Shown here: positions 1 to 11,000 of the stretch, in pieces
Position numbering within the stretch: position 1 is the stretch's first letter
Layout of the letters: every line of letters starts with the position of its first letter
Assembly (NCBI RefSeq): GCF_033958435.1
Contig: NC_134139.1
Location: 202,165,501-202,229,500, forward strand
DNA from: Carettochelys insculpta
Lineage: Eukaryota; Chordata; Testudines; Carettochelyidae
DNA: 64,000 bases
Direction of reading: 5' to 3'
Notes under the pieces: model-generated
What the model saw: the letters and a program-made list of their open reading frames with translations, nothing else
Database searches by the model: none
Told to the model about the DNA's origin: nothing
Made by a program: the position numbers and the translations under genes

Positions 1-209
1 TTCTAAATTGCTTCCAGAGAGCTGTGTGCCCCAGGCCAGGTGCTCTGGACAGCGCAGAGGGCTCGGGGGCGGGGCAAGGGCCATGGCTTGTTCCCACTCC
101 TGGCTCCACCCCTTCCACATTAGGTCCTGCCCCTTATGACTGTAGAATCGCCTCTCGCACCTGGCCCAGGGCCCAGCAAGCTCCCCTGGGCAGCCTTGCT
201 GGTTCCTGG

Positions 210-300
210 AGGTTAGAGAGATGGTCCAATAAAGGATATTTCCTCACCCCCTCCAACTTCTGTTGGTGAAAGAGACAAGCTTTTGAAGCACATAGTTGGG
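210..300. mobile_element. Short inverted remnant of the second tail family
   Basis: TGGTCCAATAAAGGATATTT and CTTCTGTTGGTGAAAGAGAC are two facing pieces of the repeat seen at 1495-1640. Confidence 0.5.
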
Positions 301-587
301 AAAAACTACCCCAATGATCCCAGCCAGTGGAACTGATTGCTTAGCACAGACCATTCAGGGCAAAGGGATAGGACAAAACAGGGGGTTACCATTTGTTTTA
401 ATAAGCCAGGACACTGGAGTCCTGCTGGAGAGTGTGATTTTTTTTTTTTAGTGTTTAGCTAAGTTATGAACTGACACTTCCGGCCCTCTCTTTGGAAGGC
501 GTTGCACCAGCTTCCCCTGACGACGTGGCCTGAGAGGTCAGCTATGGAGTGCTTGCTCGGTGATGGGGGTTCACCCACAGGCTATAG

Positions 588-862
588 CCATGGTTCTCAG
601 CCTGCAGGCCACCTGCAGCACAGTTAGTGCACAGCTTTGGCCCAGGTGACACCCTCAGGGCCATACAGGTAGTAGTTGATATGGCCCACCTAACAAAGAG
701 GTGGCCAGGCTTGGTTCTGTAGCCCCAGGGTTGGGGCTCTCATCTGGACTGTAAGACATTTGGCTTGAAGTCCCTCTGCTAATAAATACTTTTTAAAGTA
801 GAAACAACCACATTGTGGGCTGCATACTTGGCTCACAATGGTAAACAGATTGAGAACCAGTG
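588..862. mobile_element. hAT (Charlie-like) element
   Basis: It begins CATGGTTCTCAGCCTG and ends GATTGAGAACCAGTG, diverged inverted ends. The flanks GGCTATAG and GGCTGCAC may be a worn 8-bp duplication. It lies in the intron before the first exon of the window. Confidence 0.68.
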
Positions 863-1494
863 GGCTGCACAGTGGCTTTGTCTTCTATTGTTTTCCCGTG
901 CAAGCTCATTGGAGAGCATAGGGTTGTCTGGCTTCACGGCTGTTGGCGGACTATTTCGTGCGACGGACGAGGCACACCGCATGTTGAGATAAGTCTGAGC
1001 AGACTCCTGCATCCTCACGGATGCACGACGAGGAGTACTGATCACTGTCGTCGTGGAGATGCATCAGTAGCAGCAGTTCTCACACAGTGGGCAGGGACCC
1101 CAAAGTTGGTCGCAACCAATGTTCTCACTATTTATTTCCAGCCGTATGCAGATTAAATTTTATGGGCACCGAGGTCTGTGTGGATGTGGACCCCTAGTAG
1201 ATGGCCGTGCTGTGGACTGCTATAAGTGCTTTTCTAATCAGCTGGGCGGCACCAGAATCTCCCCTGGGTGGCCTCCCAAGAGCTCAACTTACAGGGAACA
1301 CTGGTCCCAACCCTATTGGAATGGGATTGCCAGGGCTGGTATTACATTGGTGTGGCCTCGAGCTGATGCCAAAACCTGTCTGCTTCAGCCCTGGCAGATG
1401 GGGCTCAGGTCACAGCCCTCACCCGCCCCAGGCTGAAGTCCTGAAGCTTTGGCATCAGTTGTTTTATTGTTTGCAGGGGTGTTGTGGCCTTGTT

Positions 1495-1640
1495 GACTCC
1501 AGGAGATTAGGGAGACTGGGTGGGTGAGGTAATATCTTTTATTGGACCAACTTGTTGATGAGAGAGATGAGCTTTTGAACCACACAGAGCTGTTCTGCAG
1601 TCCAGAAAAGATACTCAGTGTCCCAACTGGCTCTGTCTTT
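1495..1640 (-). mobile_element. Second Penelope-like or related tail family, antisense
   Basis: In + sense it reads AGGTAATATCTTTTATTGGACC and GAGAGATGAGCTTTTGAACC. On the minus strand it has an order resembling a worn hammerhead (CTGCAGA, AGCTCTGTGTGGTTC, AAAAGC). The family is very common in turtles; its placement with Penelope-like elements is inference. Confidence 0.5.
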
Positions 1641-1914
1641 GGCCCTTCTGCCCATGGCAGAGGGGCTTGGACGCTGGCCCCCTTCCTGGGGTCATGCAAT
1701 AATTTTTGTTGTCAGAAGATGGTCACGGCACAGCAAAGGTTGAGAAACCCTGGGCTATAGGTTTTGTCTCTGTGGATCCCATGCAGCTTTGAGTTGGCAT
1801 AGTCTGGTCTGTGCGTTTCTTGGAGAGGTTCACAAAATCCATTTTCTCACTCCCTCCTTTGCTTTCCTCCCTCTCGGCTGACACTTTCTCTCTCTTCTTT
1901 CCCTTTTTTTCCAG

Positions 1915-2036
1915 TTTGTGAAGTTTGCAAACATTGAAGAGGACACCCCGTCCTACCACAGGAGCTATGACTTCTTCGTGTCCCGCTTCAGCGAGATGTG
2001 CCATTCCAGCCACGATGACCCGGAGATCAGAACAAA
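1915..2036 (+). CDS. EFR3B: EFR3B exon (window exon 1)
   Basis: The exon follows a long polypyrimidine tract ending in AG at 1913-1914, and the donor GTGAGT follows at 2037. It reads [20 protein letters not shown] and continues through the Cys-His rich CHSSHDD stretch. It ends in phase 2, with AA completed by the first G of the next exon to give Lys. It is window residues 1-41, about residues 124-164 of the full protein, in the N-terminal helical rod. Confidence 0.95.
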
Positions 2037-5000
2037 GTGAGTATGGGATAAAACACTTCAGCTCCCACTTCTGTCTCGTAAACAAATGGCTGGACAAACG
2101 CACAACACTTTTGGGGCTTTTCTAACGGGGCCTGATCAGGAAAGTGAAGCCAAATTAACCACGGGTGAAAATGTAAAGAGGAGCAGTCAAACCTCATTTA
2201 CCCCTGTGGACGCTCTTATCCGGAATTAAAGTGGCCTTAATTTGGTTCATCTTACAAAACAAAGCAGCAGAAATGTAGCACTTTAAAGACTAACAAAATG
2301 ATTTATTTCCATTTCTGCTGCTTTGTTTTGTTGGAGTACAGACTAACACAGCTACCCCTGTTGGGTCATCTTAGATCATTTGGAAGTGAATTAAATTCAA
2401 CTGACTTAAGGCCACGTTCATGGTGAACGGGAATGTCCTCACAGGGCTAGTGCAGTTTTTAAAAATTAAGTTGGATTAATTTGCCTGAGTATCCCCATGT
2501 GGCAAGCTGTCACATAATGTTCTTCATCTTGGGCTCCCTGGGCAATGAAGCATGCAAACAGCCTGTGGGAATGGAAGCCACTTGTGGAATGAAATCCGGT
2601 TTCTCTCCAGCCCATCCCACAGCTTGCTCTGGTGGGGAATTTCCATTTGAAAATGCCGATGGGTTGGAAGCGATAGCTTTGAAGGACCCTACTGGGTTTG
2701 CCCGAACTTTAATCGAAAGAGGTCTCTTCGGTGCGTGCTGGAACTGAGAGGGGCAGACACCCAAGGGTAATTCTGTGGTTGGAGCAGTGACTGCACAACC
2801 ACAGTTTGAGCCCCTGTCTCCCTCAGCTCAGGTGGGGTGGGCCATACTGGGTAGGGAAATTGAGTGGAGGGCTTGGTAAGGAAGGTTGACCTGTGTCTCC
2901 CCAAACAGCCATGTGTGGCCTGGTCCAACCTCCAAGACCCCCGCCCAACCCCACTCCCTCCCTCTGACTGCACCGCTCAGGCCTGGGGGAGCTCAGTATG
3001 TCGGGGAAGACCAGGATGGAAGGGGAAGGCTGGCAGCTGGCTGCTCGTGCTTGCCACACTGACTGACTGGCTCCTCCTGGCAAGGCCATCCTGGCCCTGC
3101 TCTCTGACAGGAGCTCAGGTGGTCAGGCTGAAGGGTTCAACAGGCTGGGTGTGGCCTGTGAGCCATAGTTTCCCCCGCAGCTCTAGAGTAACTTCCCCAA
3201 GAGCGCCAGAACCCACTGGAGAGATCATCTGATTAGTAGGGACCCAGAGCGGTCAGCTCAGGGCTGAGGCACATGGCTGGGAGGCCTGTGGGGTTACAGA
3301 CAGGTCTTTGATCTCCAGTGCTGTCAAGCTGCCTCCATACAGCAGCACTGGACTCCACGGATGTGACTTGACCGTGTGCTTAATTACAGTATTTAAATAC
3401 GAAAAGCTGAATCTCCATAGACACAAGTGTCAATTAGTGACTCACTTTCTGGTGCTGGGAGAATGATCCTCCGGGGAATTAATTATGAGTAACACAGACC
3501 GCTTAATGGTGATGGTGATCTCATCCGCAGTATATTTAAAATAACTAGTGTTAAGATTACATCCTCTCTGTCCCCTGCAAAAAGCGTTCCATGACCCAAG
3601 TGTCTGTGAGGCTCTGTGGTCACTGAGGGGTTGGGACAGTGCCTGCTTTGCCACTCTGAGGGCTTGTCTACATTTGCCTGGAGATCGATGCTCCAGAGAT
3701 CGATCTCGCTAGGATCGATTTAGTAGGTCTAGTAAGGACATGCTAAATCGACCATTGCTTACGCTCCCGTTGACACTGGTATTCTACAGCAGTGGTTCTC
3801 AACCTGTCCAGACTACTGTACCCCTTTCAGGAGTCAGATTTGTCTGTGTACCCCCAAGTTCGCCTTATTTAATAACGACTTGCTTACAAACTCAGTCGTA
3901 AACATAGAGAAGGCTCGCTACACGCTATTACTGGAAAATGGCTGGTGTTCTCATTTTGTCTGTGGGATATTTTAGCCTGGATTGCCTTGGTTCGTGCTTT
4001 TTATGTAGCCAGTTGGAAAAACGGGTAAATCCCTAAAGGGGCTGATGTACCCCCAGAAGACTTCTGTGTGCCCCCTGGGGTGTGCATACCCCTAGTTGAC
4101 AGCCATTGTTCTGTGGGGTCACAAGGAGTAAGGGAAGTTGATGAGAGAGTTTCTCCCATTGCCCTCCTTTTGTGGGGTTGCCGCGGTAAGTCAAATGAAG
4201 TTACATTAACTCCAGCTACGTTCTTCACTTAGCTGGATTTGCATAACTTAGGCTTGGTCTACGCTAGGCAGGTAAGTCAATTGCAGATGTGCAATTCTAG
4301 CTCCAGCAATTGCATAGCTAGAATCGACTTATCTGCACTCAACTTACCTGACCATTTTCACAGAGGAGTACAGGTGTCAACTACCAACCCCTGATAGGTC
4401 GATTTTGTGCGTCTCTACCACGTGCACAAAATCGAACTCTGCAAGATCGACCCTGACCGGGTCAATCTTCCATGTAGTCTAGACATACCCTGAGTCTGAC
4501 TTGGCTCCCAAGAGTAGAGCTGCCCTGCGTGCCGTGCTTGCTTTCACTGACCAGTTACTCTGTAGAGGTGATCGGCAACTCTTCCAGCCCCAAGTTCTCC
4601 TCCCACAACATCTTTCTGCAGCTCCCAGTCCCCTCGCATTGCACTCCCAAAGCCATTCCTGAGGTCACTGCTCCTTTAGCGAGACAATAGCCAGCTTACC
4701 CAGCGATAACGCAGCCTTCCCTTCTCTCAGCATGGTGCCCCTTTAGAGCAAAAGTGACCCAATTTTCTTAACATGAGGACCTCGGTGGAAGTGGTACCCT
4801 GGAGATAGAAATGTTTACAAATAGGGATGTTCTCATTTAACTGGTTAACTGGTAACCCTCACCCTGAACAGATGAGACTTACTAGTTAGAGTTAACTGGT
4901 GGAGGCTAAAGCAGCCCTTCACCCACCATGGGCAGGGGGTTGCTCTCGTCCTGCATGGTCTGCCATGGTCAGGGCGTGCTCCACTCCTGCTACAGCAGTT

Positions 5001-8000
5001 CCCATCCACAGCAGGAGGGCCGCTGCAGCCCAGCTGGGGTGGAGCAGCCTCCCTGACCCCTGTTTAATTGGCTAGCCAATTAAACTTAAGGTTTACTTAT
5101 TAAAGTTAACTAATAAAGAAAGTTAACTAATTAAACAGAACTTTGCATCCCTAGTTATGAAAAAAAGAGAACACTAAGACTGAAACTCAGCAAACAAGAG
5201 TCTCTTGATCAGAAATGTTGTCTTGTCAACAGTCATACTTCTAGCATGGCTCGCTAGTCCCTTGCCTGGTCCCAGTGCAGAGTTCAGAGTGGGACTATAA
5301 CCATGCGAGCCATTTCTGAGAACAAGGACATAGCCTTAACTGAGAAGAGGTGCCTTGAAGTGTTTTCGTGAAAATTGATTGAGATTTGTCTGTGTTCTGA
5401 GTTGCATTTAGTAATAAGAAATAATACTCCACCCAGCACCCGTATCATGCTTTTCATCTGTTGTGGTAGCTGGATAAGGTTCATTACCCTGTCCTGAGAC
5501 AGTTGGGTCACAGAGTTGAAATGATTTGACCAAGGATACACAGAAGGTCAATGGCAGAGAAGAACTTGTCTCCTGGTTTTTGTTCTTGGCCACAGTGGTG
5601 GTGGTCTCGTGGTCCCTCTGGCCTTAAACTCTAAGGTGCTGTGCTGAGTTTGCATGTCCAGCTCACGTAGCTGTGACAAGACCATGCACATCTCTGAAGG
5701 TGGCTGTTGAGTGAAGCAGTGATCCAGCAGAACCTGGTGTTAGCTACGTGGGAGCCCTGTCTCATTCACGGCAGGTTGGCTTGAGCTATTGAACGCTTCA
5801 AATGTCTGATGCTCTGTTGCTGTCTACCTATCTACCCAGCCTAACCTAATGCTTCGGAGCCCTAGTCATGGACCAGCAGTCCTTCATGCTAGATACCACA
5901 GACCAAAGAGACCGTTCCTGCCCCACAGAGCTTGCACTGTAAGACAGTACATAAATGGATGTGGGGAAGTAGATGCATTCTTCTCTGCCACTGACCCATT
6001 GTGTATCCTTGGTCAAATCAAGGAAGTACAAGGAAGCAATGAGACAATGCTGATCAGCAGGATTGGTGCAATCAACACTATCCATTGTCAAGTATTTTTG
6101 TGGGCCTCATGTGAAGGAGAGACTTAAGGAGGGTTTGATGGGTGGATAACGAGATGCTTTTGCAGATGTTTATGGAAGGCTTCTCTCCAGCGTGTGAGCC
6201 ACATAGGAGAAATCAGGAAGGTGATTGAAAAGTTACCCAGTGGGCCAATCAGAGGTGGGAACTGACAGCTCAGTAGTGAACGAGAAGTGATTGATGCTGA
6301 GCCTGGTTCAGTGTCCGGCAGGAAATGTTTCCCCGGGGAGGAGGTAGAGTCTCCATCGCGGACCATTTTAAAATCAAGGCTGTCCCGAATGATCAGCGCG
6401 AGGAGTTATTGCGGGGAGGTTCTCGGGCGTGTGTTCTCCAGCAGGTGAGAGCGCAGGGTGAACGCGCTTCCTTCAGACCTTGGGATTGTGGAATGGGTGA
6501 ACAACGTTTCTGGTGGCGCAGGGAGAGCTCTTGCCTTACTGACCCATGCAGGGCTCCCCTCTCTAAACCACCCAGGGAAGATGCAGTACAGCAGCCAGGG
6601 CGTGTCTGCCCATACCCTGTGCCGCGACGCAGCTTGTCAGAGCGGCCATGCAGCTGTGCGCTGCCCAGGCGGGTGAGCTCTCCTGCCGACATACCAGAAC
6701 CAGCTGAGCGAGCGGGGATAGCGGCGTCGAGGGAGAGCATTGCTCACGGCTGTGGTGCTGTGTTCAGGAGCACTTCTGTCGGCATCACGGATGTCGCCCA
6801 AGGAGGTAGCTCTTCTCCCCCCACCCATGCCGTGTGACATAAGTTCTGCGGCCATAGCACCCAGGTAGACATGGCCGTTGCGTCCGGAGGGAGGTGGGCA
6901 GGTGGGTAAAAGTGCTATGGGGGAACCAATGGGGCTTTTGGATGTGGTTAAAAGTGAGTGTGTGCTTAAGTTGAGGTGGGCGGGATAGGGACTGTGGGCC
7001 AGACCGAGCCCACCAGGCATTTGGATCCAGCCCACAGCCCACCCGACTGAGACCCTCAGGCAGCTGCCTGCCTGCCCCAGCTCCAGGCTCATGTGTTCCT
7101 CTCTCTGCACCACACGTGGTGGGGTGGGAGTTCACCCAGTCCTAGCAGCTCCCATTGGTCTTTTCTGCCTTGGTAAGTACCCCTGAGTCAGAGCCTACAT
7201 CTGGCACTTCCCCCCTTTCTGCACCCCGAGTCCCTGCCCCAGGTCACCAGCCAAACCTTCTGCACCTCTCTTCCCCCAGGGCATAAAGTCCTTCCCAGAC
7301 CCTGCTCTCCCTCCGACAACCCTTCCCCAGGCCAGAATCCTCTCCTGCATCTATACAGACCCTGCACCCCAATCCTCTGCCACAGGTCACAACCCCCTCC
7401 TCCACCCAACCTCCTTCCCAGACCCCATATCCTCTCCTGCACCCCAGTCCCCTGCCCTGAGCTCCCTTCTGCACCCAACCTCCCTCTCAGACCCCTCACC
7501 CCCTCCGGAGAAACATACAGAGGAAAGAGAGGCATTTCCACCAGATCCTCAGCCGACATAAACTGACGTCACTCCGTGTACGTCAGTGAAGCTAAGCTGA
7601 GTTCCACTACCCGGGATCTGGCTCAGATGTCCTCGCGATCCCCTCCAGCGGGCGCGGCACATGTTCAGCGGTCGTCCCACATGGAATGTGGGATCAGGAC
7701 CTTTGTTAACCATCCCCGGAAGAGAGCCTTTCAGATGGTTTGTCTCAAAGGCACCTCTTGTGCACGTAACGCATCCCAGCCGAGCACCTTTTGGGATATG
7801 GAGGGAGATTGTCAAAGGTGCCCAGCTCCCCGGGGTGTCCATGACAGTCTGCCCTGAGGAGTAAAGTTTAGTGGCTGGGCTGGTTTGTTCTCTGCTGCTT
7901 GTTGTCCCTTTCCCCTGACCTGGGGACTGTTTATTTCCGCTTTGTTACAAAACGTAGCAGAAAATGCATAATTTCTCCCTGAGCTGCAGAGCACAAGTGA

Positions 8001-11000
8001 GGCTGGTTCAGCTATGCTAAGGCCTGCATGATGAGAGCCATTCTGCAGCTCATGCGATCAGGGGCCAAGTGCACTGCAGTTTTGGGTGTGTTAGGTCTTA
8101 TTCAAGACTTGGCTCAGGGGCAGGTGAGTGCACTGGTCAGTCGCAAGGTTCCATAAATTGGGTACATGAAACGGGTTGGGTTGTTGCTGTGTTTCTGGCT
8201 CTAGGAGCTGACAGAAGGCTGGTCTGAGTAATGGGGTGGCCTGCCCTTCTCATCAGGGCTGAACCATTGGGGCGTTGTGCAGAGCAGGGGATTTCTTAGC
8301 ACAGAAAACGTTTTTGTAGCCAGCTACCTTCAGACCTGGACGAGCATCCCTCAAGCCAAAGCACATCTCCCTCTCTCGGCTGGTACAAGGCAGCAGACTG
8401 GTCTCGCTGGAGCCTGCTGTAAGAGGGAGATACAGTCCCACACACATCTGATAATACAGCTGGTAGAAATTGAAGTCACATGACCAGAGTCAGTGGAGCA
8501 AAGCTGCTTTGCACTAGCTGGCCCATTGCCTGTTGGGATCTGCCTGGACGCCCAGAGAAATGACACTACCTGCTTATTGGCTTCTAAACCAAGAGGGATT
8601 CGAACCCAAACCCTGGCTCCACATGCTCTCCGGCTAAGGGGGAGATCAGATCTAGGCTGGAGCTTCATGGCTGCCCCTTCTCTCTGCAATGGGCTAAACC
8701 AAATCCCCAGATCCATCCCCCTGTGTATGCCAGGGAAATCTAGATCTTGATCCACTTCTAAACAAGCCAGCCATGCTGTTAAGCGAGACATCAGCTCTTA
8801 GCCCAGGCACGTAGCACCCTGCCTTGCTGAGCACTGCTGGTGCTTTGTCCTTCTCCAGCACCTCTTACCTAAGGTGCTCAGAGTACGTGACAAACTTCAG
8901 TCAAGTCCTGACGACAGACCCTGGGAAAGACAGAAGTAGCCTTGTCTCCAGTTGAGAGGTGGGGAAATTGGGGCACATGGCCATAAACTGACCTGCCGTG
9001 GCTCACTCCATGACTCAGCTGGCAGGAGAAGCCAGGCCCTGGACCCCTCTGTATGCTGTTCTAACTAGAGCTGTTCAGGGAAAAATGTCAACAAAATCAC
9101 TTCACCGGGATTTGCCCATTTGTCAAACTGAAAAGGTTTGGTAAAGGTGGTTCAGTTGGATGAAACTCTGTGAAAATCCTCCTGGATTTCCCGGCAGCTG
9201 GCCCCTGGCTCTTTAGCAGCCGGGTTGATGGGAACAGAGAACCCAGAACAGGTTCTGGAGCCACATGTGGCTCGTCAGAAGTTAATAGAGGTGCCAACTT
9301 TCCAAAGTTCCGGGGTGCTTGCTGCTCAACCCCTTTTGGTCTGGATCCCTGGTGTCCACCACGCTAACCACTAGCCACGTGTGGTGGTTTGGCTGGTTGA
9401 GTGTGGCTAGTTGGCTTGAACAATAGACATATTTTCAGAATAACGTGGCTAGTTCTCTATAGCAGTAGCTGCTATAGTGGTCACTGCTTCAGATCTGGTT
9501 GGACGCCACAGGTCTAGGTGGTGCTTTGTCTTGTCATGAGTGCAGGGGGCTGGCCTTGATGACATCTCTAGGTTCCCTCCAGTTCTAGGATTCTGTAATT
9601 TCCCAAGTCCCGCCCCTTTCCTGTCCCCACCTTGGAGCCACCTCTGCCACATCCTCTCTCCTCCCTAGAACGTCCTGCATGGTGTGAAACAGCTGATCGC
9701 AGTGGGGAGGAGGCCAAGGGAGGGGGAGGGAAACGCTGATCTACAGGATGCGGGAGCTGACGGGGCTGCTGAGGTGTTTACTGTGGCTTTTTGGCAATGT
9801 ACACCGGTAGATTCTAGCTCCTTCTCATGTCACCCCGACCTAGAAACTCCTTGGCTGCCTGGATTTTCATGGGCTGCCCCTCAGAGACAGCCCACCAGCC
9901 ACACTTGCCTGGAGCTGCAGCTGTGTCCTGTTGCCGAGAATGGTGGGTTGAGGGTTTGCACTCAGGTGCAACAAACCCAGATTATGAGTACTGAAACCTT
10001 CCATGAAAGGGCATGAGCTCCCTTCAAACGGCCAATCAGCCGAGCTCCCAGAGCTCAGAAAAGCATCCCAGAGTCCTGACCACTAGATCGTTTTTCTCTC
10101 ATGGAGTTAGGAGAAGAACCCAGGCATTCTGGATGGCCCATCCACTGCTCTGACCTCCAGACGAGCCCCCCTCCCAGCTTGCACCCAGCATCACACTGCC
10201 GAGCCAGTGGGAGACACAGGGCTCTCGTGAACAGGTAGCATTATTTCATCTGTGCGGCATTTCTGATTTTTTCCGTCTTTTCCTTAAGGATCCGGACATC
10301 CGGCATTAAAGGCCTGCAGGGCGTGGTGAGGAAGACAGTGAACGATGAGCTCCAAGCTAACATCTGGGACCCACAGCACATGGACAAAATCGTGCCTTCG
10401 CTGCTCTTCAACCTACAGCACGCGGAGGAGGCTGAAAGGTGGGAATTTGCACCTCCCTGCTTGGGAGAGGGTGCAGAGCTGCCGGTAGCTTTTCCGGTGC
10501 TTAGAATTCTCCAGTTCTAGCTTTTACCTGGCAGCAAATGCATCACCTGCTCTCCAAGCAGCGAGGGAGGGTCTGAGTGCCTTGAGTAGCCTGAGAAATG
10601 AATGGATCAAGCTGTGGGGGGTTTTCTGTTTTCATTCACAGTGGTTCATTGAACCAGATCATCAGCTGCTACAAATCAGGCCTAATGACATCAGTGGAGC
10701 TATGTTGATTTGCAGAGCTGAGGGCCTGCAATGACTCTCTAGGAAGGAGTACTGCAGATGGGAGTGAGGGGGTTGTAGTGGACCACAGGCTAAATATGAA
10801 TCAACAGTGTGACGCTGTTGCAAAAAAAGCCAACACGATTCTGGGCTGTATTGACAGGGGTGTCATGAGAAAGACCTGAGAAGCCATTCTTCCACTCTCC
10901 TCTGCCCTGATTAGGCCTCAACTGGAGTTTTGTGTCCAGTTCTGGGCACCACGTTTCAAGAAAAATGAAGTTGGAGGAGGTCTAGAGAAGAGCAACAAGA

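Noticed and set aside
1..1914. An upstream EFR3B exon
   Set aside because: I looked for the segment preceding [10 protein letters not shown] (ending LGTNS in relatives) with a donor site and did not find it. It should lie upstream of the window.
6325..7135. Overlapping ORFs of 115-170 codons on both strands
   Set aside because: They have no homology that I recognise, no splice-consistent structure and no conserved domains. They are long only because the region is GC-rich.
7188..7559. 123-codon minus-strand ORF rich in Gly and Arg
   Set aside because: It is a translation of the C-rich imperfect tandem repeat, not a protein gene.
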